Assembly (NCBI RefSeq): GCF_000234095.1
Contig: NZ_JH376798.1
Location: 277,424-341,423 of the forward strand
Length of the DNA stretch: 64,000 nt
DNA from: Centipeda infelix ATCC 43532
Lineage (GTDB): Bacteria > Bacillota > Negativicutes > Selenomonadales > Selenomonadaceae
Direction of reading: 5' to 3'
The position numbers and the translations under genes are program-made. Position 1 is the stretch's first letter. Each line of letters starts with the position of its first letter. This document shows positions 8,447 to 16,789 of the stretch, piece after piece. The notes beneath the pieces are model-generated. The model did no database searches. It was not told the DNA's origin and saw only the letters and a list, made by a program, of their open reading frames with translations.

Positions 8447-9502
8447 TCACTGCCCTCCGAATCCATAGGTACGCTTCACCATGAGATAGATGAATGCGGG
8501 CGCACCGACGAGTGAAATGAGGATGCCGATGGGCAGCTCCGTGTGCGGGATGAGGACGCGGCACAGCCCGTCCGCGACGACGAGGAAGATCGCTCCCACC
8601 AGAGCGGAGACCGGTACGAGCCGCTTGTGGTCGGTGCCGACGAGCATCCGCACGACATGGGGAACGACCAGCCCGACGAAGCCGATCATGCCCGCCGCAA
8701 AGACGGCGAACCCCACCACAAGCGCACTGACGATGAGATACGCCTGCCGATAGGGATGGAGATCCGTGCCGAGCGTGATTGCGGACGCATCGCCGAGGAG
8801 CATGAGGTTGAGGATGCGGCTCTGCGACCAGAAAAAGAGAACGGCGAGCGCGACAATGCCGCCGATGAGCGCCATGTGCTCCCATTTCGCCCCCGCCAGA
8901 CTGCCCATCATCCAGTAGGTGACGGTCTGGATGCCCTCCTTATCGTTGGCAAAATAGACGATGAAACTCGAAAATGCGCTGCACACGGCACTGAGTGCCA
9001 TGCCGCCGAGCAGCAGCTTCATCGCGTTTGCACGTCCGCCAATGTTCGCGATAAAGAGGACACCGACGGAGACGGCGAACGCACCGAGGAATGCAGCGAT
9101 GCCGACGGCATTCTCCCCGAACGCCGCACCGATGCCGAGGAGGACAGCGGAGGTCGCGCCGAGGGATGCGCCTGCCGAGATGCCGAGGATGTACGGATCG
9201 GCGAGCGGGTTCTTTACAATCGCCTGCATGACAACGCCGCAGGTGGCAAGCCCCGCGCCGATGATGGCGGCGAGCAGGAGGCGCGGCAGACGCAGCAGCC
9301 ATACGATGTCATGCACGGGGCCTTTGCCCGCCATGTCAATGGGTGTACCGCTCTGTATCTGGTCGAGGACGGCGGCGGCAATGACGGCGGGCGGCAGATC
9401 GACCGTCCCGATCGAGAGCGCCCAGAAAAGAGTGACAATGAGGAGTGCGGTGAGCAGGATACAGAGCAGTGCGAGCCCCGCACGCGAAAAGAATGCTTGC
9501 AT
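8447..9502 (-). CDS. FecCD-family ABC permease, cobalamin type (BtuC-like)
   Basis: A 351-residue integral membrane permease with about 10 hydrophobic helices. Family stretches include DIVWLLRLPRLLLAAIIGAG near residue 65, GVVMQAIVKNPLADPYILG and the late GLVVPHVVRMLVG loop that contacts the ATPase. The start at 9502 has GGAG overlapping the end of the binding-protein gene, 3 bases upstream, so the genes are tightly coupled. Riboswitch control indicates B12 import across the inner membrane. Confidence 0.9.
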   Translation of the reverse strand: MQAFFSRAGLALLCILLTALLIVTLFWALSIGTVDLPPAVIAAAVLDQIQSGTPIDMAGKGPVHDIVWLLRLPRLLLAAIIGAGLATCGVVMQAIVKNPLADPYILGISAGASLGATSAVLLGIGAAFGENAVGIAAFLGAFAVSVGVLFIANIGGRANAMKLLLGGMALSAVCSAFSSFIVYFANDKEGIQTVTYWMMGSLAGAKWEHMALIGGIVALAVLFFWSQSRILNLMLLGDASAITLGTDLHPYRQAYLIVSALVVGFAVFAAGMIGFVGLVVPHVVRMLVGTDHKRLVPVSALVGAIFLVVADGLCRVLIPHTELPIGILISLVGAPAFIYLMVKRTYGFGGQ

Positions 9503-9505
9503 AGA

Positions 9506-10522
9506 TTATTCTCCATAGATCTCAGGATACAGCCCATGTGCGAATATCGTTATGCCGTCGTAGGCGCGAATGCCCGCACTGTAGACGGCATAGAGCGGCA
9601 CGGTGTAGATGCGGCGCTGCTGCACACAGGAGAGCGAGCGCAGCGCAGGGTTCTCATAGAGCCGTGCGAGGATTGCATCCTCATTCCCATAGTCGTCCTC
9701 GATGACAATGAGAAAGAGCGCATCGGGATTCAGCTCGATCAGCTCCTCCATACTGAGGCTCTGCCCGTCCGCCGCCAGATGTTCCGCACCGAGTGCGCGG
9801 AGCATATCGCCCGCGAGTGTGTCTTTCCCGTACGAACGAATCTCCTTGCCCATGAGCTCGATGACGAGGGCACGCGGACGCTTCTCCATATAGGCCGTCT
9901 TTTCGGCGACAAACGCGATTTCATGCTCCATCTCGCCCACGAGAGCATTCGCACGCTCCTCCCGCCCGAAGATACGCCCGAGACTTTGGATGTCCGCATA
10001 CTCCTGCGCGATGGTCTTGGTCCTCACCGCACGCGCGGAGGACGGCGCGATGTAGGTGTGCACGCCGCGCCCCTGCCAAAATGCCGCACTCCGTAGCACC
10101 TTCGGTGAGAAGGTGGACGACCAGCCGACGATGAGATCGGGCTGCATCATGAGAATGGTCTCCACGTCCAGATTTTCAAGGCTCGTGTAGGGAATCGCCT
10201 CGTATGCCGCGCGGTATTCGGGACGGATGTACTTCACATTCGGCACGCCCATCCCCGCAATGATCCGATCCCCCACACCGAGCGCGAGCAGCGTCTCGAT
10301 CGAGTTCTGCCAAACGGCGACCACGCGCTGCGGCGGCTGCTCGTAGACCTGAGAGACAGGCTCCCCCTTCTCATTGATATTCTCAATCGTGACGGGGGTA
10401 TACGCTGCATCCATCTGCTCCGCCATCGCCGGGCGGTGCTCATTCTCATGCACCTTGACGATGGGGCTGCACGCCGCAAACAGGAGTGCGAGGACGATGA
10501 GCAATATATATGAAAGTTTCAT
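9506..10522 (-). CDS. Periplasmic substrate-binding lipoprotein, cobalamin type (BtuF-like)
   Basis: A 338-residue lipoprotein of the FecB/BtuF binding-protein class. The start at 10522 (MKLSYILLIVLALLFAAC) follows AGGAGG and gives a clear lipobox with Cys at residue 18; the longer ORF start lacks a signal. VVAVWQNSIETLLALGVGDR and later LIVGWSSTF-type strands are typical of the two-lobe fold with a helical spine. It should catch B12 in the periplasm and deliver it to the permease. It lies 73 bases after the receptor gene in the same operon. Confidence 0.87.
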   Translation of the reverse strand: MKLSYILLIVLALLFAACSPIVKVHENEHRPAMAEQMDAAYTPVTIENINEKGEPVSQVYEQPPQRVVAVWQNSIETLLALGVGDRIIAGMGVPNVKYIRPEYRAAYEAIPYTSLENLDVETILMMQPDLIVGWSSTFSPKVLRSAAFWQGRGVHTYIAPSSARAVRTKTIAQEYADIQSLGRIFGREERANALVGEMEHEIAFVAEKTAYMEKRPRALVIELMGKEIRSYGKDTLAGDMLRALGAEHLAADGQSLSMEELIELNPDALFLIVIEDDYGNEDAILARLYENPALRSLSCVQQRRIYTVPLYAVYSAGIRAYDGITIFAHGLYPEIYGE

Positions 10523-10595
10523 CCTTCCTCCTACAAGAAAGAGACGCAAGGCATCCTTTGAGAAGAATGTCTTGCGTCCTTTCATTTCCGAACGA

Positions 10596-13010
10596 TTAGA
10601 ACGTATAGCGAGCGCCGACCATCACACTGCGCGCAGGCATGGTGGAGGAGCCACGTCCATTGTAGGAGCTGTAGGAGGTCTGATATGCCTCATTCGTGAG
10701 GTTGTTCACGGTGATATATCCCGTCAGATCGGGAGTAAAGCTGTAGTTGATGTTCCAGTCAAGGACGAGGAACCGGCGATCCGTAAAGGCTCTCAGGTTG
10801 TTTCCCGTATACCAGTTAATAAGCAGCCCCGTATAGAGCTTCTGATTCTCATAGGAAAGGTTGAGCGCATAGTGGTTCTGCGGGCGGAGGCGGTTCATCT
10901 GTGTGTTGATGTCGTCCTCGCCGTTAAGCCCCCAGCTCGGATCGACATTCCAGCCGCTCTTGACCCGCCATTTATCATCCATATGCGAGTAGGAAGCACT
11001 CATTGTGACGTGCTTGTCAAAGGCGTGGTCAAACGTGATGTTAAAGGACGTCTTGTCCTCACGTGCATTGACTGCCGTGCTGTCATAACCGGGAATCGAC
11101 GCATCCCAGATGGGGAACGATGCAATCGCATTCTTCATACGCGTCCAGTCATAATGAACTGCAAGGGCGGAATGCTGCGAGAACTCCTTGCGTACGCCAA
11201 GCGTCCACACATCACCACGCTCATTTTCGAGCGGCGTCTTGTAGATGCCGTGCAGTGTCGTATAGTCTCCCTGCCGCACGGGACGATAGATCTGTGTCCA
11301 GCCGCCATATACACTGAGCGTATCGTCGATCAGATACTCCGTATTGAGCACAGGTGTGATGAGATGGGATTTTCCTTTTCCCTTGAATCCGGCATTGCCC
11401 GTGTAATCGTAATCCGAGTAGTAAGTATAGCGGAGCGCCGGGGTCAGGTCCCAGTTGTCCGTGATGTGGATCTTGTCCTGCACATAGCCGATCACCGTGT
11501 TACGGCTCGTTGTAGATTCCACATATTTTCTTGTACGCCGGCTATAGTATTTTTCAACAGTCTTAGCACGATCATAGGTTAGGCTCGCAATAACATCGTT
11601 CTTGCCGATTGCTCGCGCATACTGCACTTGGATGCCCTGATTACGCTCTTTCTGCCATTCCGTCGGCTCTGTGGCTGTACCGCCCGTCTTCTCAAGCCAT
11701 TCCTGCACCTTTGCCGGGTCACCATCCGGGAATGGTGCGAGATTTTCACGAATCCACTGTTTCAGCTCGGCAGCCGTCGCACCGCCCGGAAAGCGTGCCT
11801 GATAGTCTGCGGCGGGGTCATCACTAAGTGACCATCTGTATTTATCACGAGAGGAGTAGCGATGATTCTGGTAATAGAGGCGAACAAAACTCTCCATACC
11901 ATTGTCCTTGTCGAATGTCCACTTCAGCTCCCAGTCATTATTCTTAAACCGACTGAATGAATTGTACAGCTTGCCATCAAGTGCATATAGGTTCGCGTAA
12001 CCCGGGTTGCCCGCATCACCATATACGGGACCGCCGTCCAATTGATTACTGCTGTTCAGCTGGCCAACGGCAGCTGCAAAGATAATACGCTCCCAGTCGT
12101 CCTGATTCCAATATTTCAGACGCGGCGTCGAGATCGGGTAGCCATCCTTGCCCGCCTTGTAGTTGTACCAGAGCTTGATGCTCTGCTCCTTGCCGAGATC
12201 CTTGTCGAGACGGATGTTGACCGCCTCTTCCTTCCAACGCGAGCCGCCGAGCGTGCCTGTCCTGCCCGTCTCGCCGTCCACATACTCCGTATCGCCGCTC
12301 ATCGTTTTCGTCACCGTGCCGAAATAGTGGAACGTCGGATCATCCTGCAGTGCACCCGAAAGTGTGAGCGAATAGTTATGCTTGTGCCACGAACCCGTGG
12401 AGAGGTCAAGCGTCCCCTTTTGCTCGACCGCGCCCTTGCGCGTGATGATGTTGATGACGCCGCCCGTCGCGTCAGGGCCGTAGGCGGATGCGCCGGGTCC
12501 CTTGATGACCTCGATCTTATCCACGCTCTCGATGCCGAGCATCTGGTCGAGGTTGACGCCCGTGGACTTGCTGCCCGTGGTGCTGCTACTGTTAAAGCGC
12601 GTGCTCGTGAGGTTGTCCACACGTCGCCCGTCGATGAGAACAATGACACGTGAGTCTCCATTGATGAGAACGCCGTTGTTATAGGTCTGGTACCCGTACT
12701 CGCCGCCGCGGTAGCCCGGGTTCTGGAACGTCACGCCCGGGATGCGCTTGATCGCCTCGGTGAGATCCGTATAGTGACGCTTCTCGATCTCCTCACGCGT
12801 GATGACCTTGACATCACCGCCCGTGCGGTAGTAGGACTGCTCCGTCACCGTATCGCCGAACTGGTTGATCGTCTGCTCCGCCTCGACCACGATATTATCA
12901 ATCGTGTAGGATTGCAGATTCTCATCATGTCCTGCATAGACAGAGGTCTGCCCCCCCCCCGTGGACAAGAGCCCTGCGAGGACTGCAAGCGTAAGATGTC
13001 TCTTCTTCAT
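10596..13010 (-). CDS. TonB-dependent outer-membrane receptor, probable cobalamin receptor
   Basis: An 804-residue outer-membrane receptor: signal peptide (MKKRHLTLAVLAGLLS...), a TonB-box-like YTIDNIVVEAE, a plug domain (RIPGVTFQNPGYRGGEYGY; VIVLIDGRRVD; IEVIKGPGASAYGPDATGG) and a 22-strand barrel ending ARYTF with terminal Phe. Start 13010 is preferred to the ATG at 13019 because AGGAGG is 11 bases away rather than 2. A cobalamin riboswitch precedes it and B12 ABC genes follow, so it is a BtuB-type receptor by context. The signal peptide contains a run of ten G in the coding strand (12951-12960), currently in frame. Slippage there would switch the gene off. Confidence 0.88.
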   Translation of the reverse strand: MKKRHLTLAVLAGLLSTGGGQTSVYAGHDENLQSYTIDNIVVEAEQTINQFGDTVTEQSYYRTGGDVKVITREEIEKRHYTDLTEAIKRIPGVTFQNPGYRGGEYGYQTYNNGVLINGDSRVIVLIDGRRVDNLTSTRFNSSSTTGSKSTGVNLDQMLGIESVDKIEVIKGPGASAYGPDATGGVINIITRKGAVEQKGTLDLSTGSWHKHNYSLTLSGALQDDPTFHYFGTVTKTMSGDTEYVDGETGRTGTLGGSRWKEEAVNIRLDKDLGKEQSIKLWYNYKAGKDGYPISTPRLKYWNQDDWERIIFAAAVGQLNSSNQLDGGPVYGDAGNPGYANLYALDGKLYNSFSRFKNNDWELKWTFDKDNGMESFVRLYYQNHRYSSRDKYRWSLSDDPAADYQARFPGGATAAELKQWIRENLAPFPDGDPAKVQEWLEKTGGTATEPTEWQKERNQGIQVQYARAIGKNDVIASLTYDRAKTVEKYYSRRTRKYVESTTSRNTVIGYVQDKIHITDNWDLTPALRYTYYSDYDYTGNAGFKGKGKSHLITPVLNTEYLIDDTLSVYGGWTQIYRPVRQGDYTTLHGIYKTPLENERGDVWTLGVRKEFSQHSALAVHYDWTRMKNAIASFPIWDASIPGYDSTAVNAREDKTSFNITFDHAFDKHVTMSASYSHMDDKWRVKSGWNVDPSWGLNGEDDINTQMNRLRPQNHYALNLSYENQKLYTGLLINWYTGNNLRAFTDRRFLVLDWNINYSFTPDLTGYITVNNLTNEAYQTSYSSYNGRGSSTMPARSVMVGARYTF
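12951..12960 (-). repeat. Homopolymer G10 tract (C10 on plus strand) in receptor signal peptide
   Basis: Ten consecutive C on the plus strand encode the Gly-Gly-Gly part of the signal peptide, codons 19-22. A change of one or two bases shifts the frame, so this is a candidate phase-variable site. Homopolymers of this length are also prone to sequencing error. Confidence 0.85.
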
Positions 13011-13175
13011 ATTCGTCATTTCCTCCTTGATCGGGCATATGCCCTTCCATCCCATGCAACACCCTCCGGCATTGCTGCCCGACTGCATAAAAAAAGGCTT
13101 CCCACACAAAGAAAGCCGCCGCGTCTCCACGGTATCGGCTCCCCTCCCCATCGCTCGTGGATTATCAGGTCGCGC

Positions 13176-13345
13176 AAAACAGGCAGTTCTCCTGGCTCGG
13201 AATCCTCACGCAGCTGCGCCTTCCCGGAGATTGCTCTCCAGTGACCGGACTCTCGTCCATGCAGCTCTGTTCTTCCTTACAGTGGCGGGACCGCTCCGGC
13301 ATCGACCGGATTCCCTATTAAGCCCCGTAGGGCACCTGTTTTCTA
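13176..13345 (-). promoter_or_regulatory. Cobalamin (AdoCbl) riboswitch
   Basis: Read on the minus strand it has the family marks in order: AACAGGTGCC, GGCTTAATAGGGAATCC, a GATGCCGGAGCGGTC region in place of the usual GGTGCAAATCC, CCCGCCACTGTAA, GGTCACTGG, CTCCGGGAAGGCGC and the closing GAGCCAGGAGAACTGCC. Binding of B12 would reduce expression of the receptor and its ABC transporter. The leader from the predicted start site to the receptor ATG is about 350 bases. Confidence 0.93.
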
Positions 13346-13370
13346 TGCAGTTCTCATTTACCTACATGAC

Positions 13371-13399
13371 ATTCTATGGCATCTTTTATCTTTTGTCAA
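13371..13399 (-). promoter_or_regulatory. Promoter of the riboswitch/B12 uptake operon
   Basis: On the minus strand, TTGACA (13394-13399), a 17-base spacer and TAGAAT (13371-13376). Transcription would start near 13364, about 20 bases before the riboswitch. Confidence 0.8.
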
Positions 13400-13459
13400 T
13401 CAGAATTAACGGAAAATTATTCTCAAATACGCGCGTCACGCAACGATCCCGCACGATGC

Positions 13460-13488
13460 TTGACGAAGCGGACGGAATATTGTAAAAT
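13460..13488 (+). promoter_or_regulatory. Promoter of antisense RNA, type I locus 1
   Basis: TTGACG (13460-13465), 17 bases, TAAAAT (13483-13488) on the plus strand, facing the toxin gene. The same layout is present at locus 2 (48890). Confidence 0.75.
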
Positions 13489-13494
13489 GAGCAT

Positions 13495-13590
13495 AGAAAA
13501 AGGGCACTGCCGCTCAGCGGTTGCCCCCTTATACACGCGAGATTCCCCGCCTGCAGTTTGGAGCGCAAGGCGGGGCTTTCTCATTTATCG
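13495..13590 (+). ncRNA. Predicted antisense antitoxin RNA, type I locus 1
   Basis: A predicted RNA of about 95 nt from the plus-strand promoter. It begins with the hairpin GGGCACTGCC...GGTTGCCCCC, which read the other way is the toxin mRNA terminator. It ends at a second hairpin (CCCCGCC/GGCGGGG, 13544-13578) followed by CTTTCTCATTTAT. It would pair with the 3' part of the toxin mRNA, as RatA does with txpA. Ends are inferred. Confidence 0.6.
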
Positions 13591-13653
13591 TTTAACGGAT
13601 AAGACTAAGACGGTAAACACAACGAGAAATGTTAAAAACTCGTAGGTCTCCAT
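13585..13653 (-). CDS. Type I toxin-like membrane peptide, locus 1
   Basis: A 22-residue peptide, METYEFLTFLVVFTVLVLSV plus Lys-Arg. It has an acidic head, one hydrophobic helix of about 15 residues and a basic end, like small holin-like and TxpA-type toxins. The AGGGGGG ribosome binding site lies in a CCCCC-GAAA-GGGGG hairpin just before the ATG, which should keep translation low. A promoter on the same strand (13710-13738) and an opposing RNA overlap it. It is almost identical to the locus 2 peptide (49013-49081) although the loci are 35 kb apart. Toxicity is inferred from this layout. Confidence 0.75.
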   Translation of the reverse strand: METYEFLTFLVVFTVLVLSVKR

Positions 13654-13709
13654 ACAGATCCCCCCTTTCGGGGGCTGAGTTACCACTGCGCCTATCAGTG
13701 CCTTTTCTC

Positions 13710-13738
13710 ATTATAGCAAACAAATGTATGCAGTGCAA
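13710..13738 (-). promoter_or_regulatory. Promoter of type I toxin gene, locus 1
   Basis: On the minus strand, TTGCAC (13733-13738), 17 bases and a perfect TATAAT (13710-13715). It is within 20 bases of the divergent comEB start codon. Confidence 0.8.
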
Positions 13739-13754
13739 GAATCGAGGAAGCAGT

Positions 13755-14252
13755 ATGATTATCTCTTGGGACGAGTACTTTATGGGCGTTGCGATCTTCT
13801 CCGCCTACCGCAGCAAGGATCCGCACACACAGGTCGGCGCGTGCATCGTCAACGAGGACAAGCACATTGTCGGTGTTGGCTACAACGGTATGCCGAACGG
13901 CTGTGATGACCGCGAGTACCCGTGGGGACGGACGGGCGAATTCGCCGAGCAGAAATACCCCTACGTCGTACACGCTGAGCTGAACGCTATTCTGAACGCA
14001 AGCACGTCACTGAAGGGCTGTCGTATCTACGTTTCCCTGTTCCCGTGCAACGAATGCTGCAAGGCGATCATCCAGAGCGGCATCCGCGAGGTTGTCTACC
14101 TCTCGGACAAATACGCCGCGAGCGAGGCGACGAAGATCTCCAAGCGGATGTTTGACTCTGCGGGCGTTCGCTGGCGGCGGATGGAGACAGAGCTGCGCGA
14201 AGTGCCCGTGAAGTTTGAAGTAAGTGACGCAAGAGACCTGCAAAACGCCTAA
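13755..14252 (+). CDS. comEB: dCMP deaminase (ComEB family)
   Basis: A 165-residue zinc-dependent deoxycytidylate deaminase, converting dCMP to dUMP for thymidylate synthesis. The zinc and catalytic motifs are HAELNAILNA (near residue 75) and PCNECCKAI (near residue 100); the N-terminal SWDEYFM and GYNGMPNGCDD are typical of the family. ATG 13755 follows GAGGAAG by 4 bases. The TAA stop lies at the left edge of repeat A copy 3. It stands alone, between a toxin locus and mnmG. Confidence 0.93.
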   Translation: MIISWDEYFMGVAIFSAYRSKDPHTQVGACIVNEDKHIVGVGYNGMPNGCDDREYPWGRTGEFAEQKYPYVVHAELNAILNASTSLKGCRIYVSLFPCNECCKAIIQSGIREVVYLSDKYAASEATKISKRMFDSAGVRWRRMETELREVPVKFEVSDARDLQNA

Positions 14253-14406
14253 GCAAACCCTAGTGAAGCAAGTGGAGCAAAGGGCACGTTCTGCCCCTGC
14301 GGAGTTCTTTCGTTCAAGCGAAGCGCGTTTAAGAATTCCGCAGGTATTTAGGCAGATAAGTGCCCGACCACTTGCGCAACGAGGTGTTTGCGTGACGTTT
14401 TCGCAG
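14250..14406 (+). repeat. Palindromic repeat family A, copy 3
   Basis: Its inner stem is CCTGCGGAGTTCTT (14296-14309) with AAGAATTCCGCAGG (14331-14344) around the conserved TTCAAGCGAAGCGCG loop. The stem sequence differs from copies 1 and 4 on both sides in matched fashion. It starts at the comEB stop codon and ends about 60 bases before mnmG. Confidence 0.8.
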
Positions 14407-14465
14407 GTCGTAGAATAATACAAAGATAACATATTTTATGTGATATAATCCAAAGGAATCCTGAT

Positions 14466-16352
14466 GTGAATACCACTACAGATTATGATATCATCGTGAT
14501 TGGCGCAGGGCACGCGGGCGTCGAGGCGGCACTTGCCGCTGCGCGTCTGGGACAGCGCACCCTCATCGTCACGCTCTCGCTCGACAACATCGCCATGATG
14601 CCGTGCAATCCATCCGTCGGCGGCCCCGGCAAGAGCCATCTCGTCCGTGAGATCGACGCACTCGGCGGGGAGATGGGCATTGCGGCGGATCGTGCGAGCA
14701 TTCAGCGGCGTCTCCTCAACACGGGCAAGGGTCCTGCCGTCCATTCCCTCCGTATGCAGGCGGACAAGTTCCTCTATCAGCGCATCATGAAGGAAACCGT
14801 TGAGAACACAGAGAACCTCGATGTGCGTCAGCTGCTTGTGACGGAGCTTCTCACAGAGGAAACTGCGGAGGAGAAGCGTGTCACGGGTGTCCGCTGCGAG
14901 ACAGGCGAACGTCTCACCGCACGCGCTGTGATTCTCGCCACGGGGACGTACCTGCGCGGGCGCATCATCCTCGGCGAGACCATCTACGACAGCGGCCCGA
15001 ACGGACAGCGCCCCGCGATGGCACTCTCGGACTCGCTCAGAGCACTCGGCCTGAAGCTCATGCGCTTTAAGACTGGTACGCCTGCACGCATCGACCGCCG
15101 CACCATCGACTTCGGCAAAACCGCCATACAGGAGGGTGACCCCACGGCACCTGCATTCTCCTTTTTGACGGATGCGATGCCGGACGAGCAGACACCGTGC
15201 TACCTCACCTATACAAACGAGGCAACACACGAGATCATCCGTGCAAACCTCCACCGCGCACCGATGGCGAACGGTGTGATCGAGGGCATCGGACCGCGCT
15301 ACTGCCCGTCCGTTGAGACGAAGATCGCACGCTTCCCCGACAAGGATCGCCACCAGCTCTTTCTCGAACCCGAGGGACTACATACCAACGAGATTTATGT
15401 ACAGGGTATGTCTACCAGTCTGCCAACGGACGTGCAAGAGGCATTTCTCACGACCATCGCAGGGCTTGAGCACACACGCATCATGCGCCCCGGCTACGCC
15501 ATTGAGTATGACTGTCTCGACCCGCTCCAACTCGCCCCAACGCTCGCCGTCATGCACATCGCAGGGCTCTACTCCGCAGGACAGGCGAACGGCACGAGCG
15601 GCTACGAGGAGGCGGCGGCACAGGGACTGATCGCCGGCATCAATGCCGTGCGCGAAATCACAGGAGAGGAGCCGCTGATCCTGCGGCGCAGTGACGGCTA
15701 CATCGGCGTCCTCATCGACGACCTCGTGACAAAGGGCACGGACGAGCCGTACCGCATGATGACGAGCCGTGCCGAGTACCGCCTCATCCTCCGACAGGAC
15801 AACGCCGACCTGCGCCTCACCCCCATTGGACGTGCCATAGGTCTTGTCAGCGATGCACGGTGGGCTCGCTTTACGGCAAAGCGGGATGCCATCGAGGAGA
15901 GCCTACGCCGCCTGGAACATACAAAACTCAATCCGAGTGCCGAGACCGAGGCACGTCTTGCAGCGGCAGGATTTGCTCCTCTGCGCGTCCCGATGACACT
16001 CCTCGCCCTTCTCTCACGCGAGGGAAGCTATGACGCGCTCGCCCCGCTCTTTGACCTCCCGCCTCTTGCGGCAGATGTCAAGGAGGAGGTCGAGATCATG
16101 ACGCGGTATGACGGATATATAAAGAAGCAACGCGAACAGATCGCACGCATGGAACGACTGGAGAGTCGCCGCATCCCCGATGGGCTGGACTACAGTGTCA
16201 TCACGAGTCTGCGCCTTGAGGCGGCGGAGAAACTCGCCGCCATCCGCCCGCGCTCCATCGGACAGGCATCCCGCATCAGCGGTGTCTCCCCCGCCGACAT
16301 CTCCGTGCTCCTCGTCTACCTTGAGAAGGAACGACGCACGGAACAGGGATAA
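14466..16352 (+). CDS. mnmG: tRNA uridine-5-carboxymethylaminomethyl modification enzyme, FAD subunit
   Basis: MnmG (GidA), 628 residues, works with MnmE to make the cmnm5 group at U34 of tRNAs reading split codon boxes. FAD motif IGAGHAGVEAALAAARLG is near residue 11, MMPCNPSVGGPGKSH (near residue 43) is the family signature, and GLYSAGQANGTSGYEEAAAQG near residue 370 is the second FAD motif. Length and C-terminal helical domain are complete. The start is GTG 14466 (VNTTTDYDIIVIG); the overlapping ATG at 14464 reads directly into TGA. In many Firmicutes it follows mnmE directly; here mnmE is at 60.6 kb, so the pair is split. Confidence 0.96.
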   Translation: MNTTTDYDIIVIGAGHAGVEAALAAARLGQRTLIVTLSLDNIAMMPCNPSVGGPGKSHLVREIDALGGEMGIAADRASIQRRLLNTGKGPAVHSLRMQADKFLYQRIMKETVENTENLDVRQLLVTELLTEETAEEKRVTGVRCETGERLTARAVILATGTYLRGRIILGETIYDSGPNGQRPAMALSDSLRALGLKLMRFKTGTPARIDRRTIDFGKTAIQEGDPTAPAFSFLTDAMPDEQTPCYLTYTNEATHEIIRANLHRAPMANGVIEGIGPRYCPSVETKIARFPDKDRHQLFLEPEGLHTNEIYVQGMSTSLPTDVQEAFLTTIAGLEHTRIMRPGYAIEYDCLDPLQLAPTLAVMHIAGLYSAGQANGTSGYEEAAAQGLIAGINAVREITGEEPLILRRSDGYIGVLIDDLVTKGTDEPYRMMTSRAEYRLILRQDNADLRLTPIGRAIGLVSDARWARFTAKRDAIEESLRRLEHTKLNPSAETEARLAAAGFAPLRVPMTLLALLSREGSYDALAPLFDLPPLAADVKEEVEIMTRYDGYIKKQREQIARMERLESRRIPDGLDYSVITSLRLEAAEKLAAIRPRSIGQASRISGVSPADISVLLVYLEKERRTEQG

Positions 16353-16397
16353 CCGCCGCATCATCGAAATGCATGCGCACAGATGCGGTTCTATGAT

Positions 16398-16598
16398 AAA
16401 TGTTACGGAAGAATGCAGACAGCGATGCTCCTAAGCAAACCCTAGTGGAGCAAGCGGGAAAAGTGTGCGGTACGCCCCGCCGGACTTCTTTCGTTCAAGC
16501 GCAGCGCGTTTAAGAAGTCCGGCGGTATTTGAGCGTACAAGCACACGAACGCTTGCGCAACTAAGTGTTTGCGTGGAGTACGCATGTCCGTAACATTT
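16398..16598 (+). repeat. Palindromic repeat family A, copy 4 (best-defined ends)
   Basis: A 201 bp element bounded by AAATGTTACGG (16398-16408) and CCGTAACATTT (16588-16598), perfect 11 bp inverted ends. The inner stem CGCCGGACTTCTT (16478-16490) pairs with AAGAAGTCCGGCG (16512-16524). The outer arms CTAGTGGAGCAAGCG and CGCTTGCGCAACTAAG also pair, so the whole element folds on itself. Confidence 0.85.
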
Positions 16599-16624
16599 GA
16601 CGTGGAGCCACCGATCCGACAGAT

Positions 16625-16653
16625 TTGACAAACGCTGCCAAATCTGCTATCAT
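16625..16653 (+). promoter_or_regulatory. Promoter of tRNA-Gly
   Basis: TTGACA (16625-16630), 17 bases, TATCAT (16648-16653). It lies 10 bases before the tRNA. Confidence 0.85.
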
Positions 16654-16663
16654 AGGACCGTTC

Positions 16664-16737
16664 GCGGGCGTAGTTCATCGGTAGAATGAAAGCTTCCCAA
16701 GCTTTAGAGGTGGGTTCGACTCCCATCGCCCGCTCCA
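16664..16737 (+). tRNA. tRNA-Gly (anticodon CCC)
   Basis: A 74-base cloverleaf. Acceptor GCGGGCG pairs with CGCCCGC, the D arm contains TAGTTCATCGGTAGAATG, the anticodon stem AAAGC/GCTTT encloses the loop TTCCCAA (anticodon CCC), and the T arm is GTGGG TTCGACT CCCAT. CCA is encoded. Confidence 0.95.
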
Positions 16738-16747
16738 TAGAAAATGC

Positions 16748-16775
16748 AGAGCCGTCCGAGGGGGCGGCTCTTTTT
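16748..16775 (+). terminator. Terminator after tRNA-Gly
   Basis: AGAGCCG and CGGCTCT with the inner CC/GG pair, followed by TTTTTG. It separates the tRNA from the lipoprotein gene, although that gene has no obvious promoter of its own. Confidence 0.8.
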
Positions 16776-16789
16776 GTAAGGAAATTGCG

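Noticed and set aside
14421..14449. Promoter with TATAAT just before mnmG
   Set aside because: TATAAT is present at 14444-14449, but there is no -35 at the right distance and the leader would be about 10 bases. Not called.
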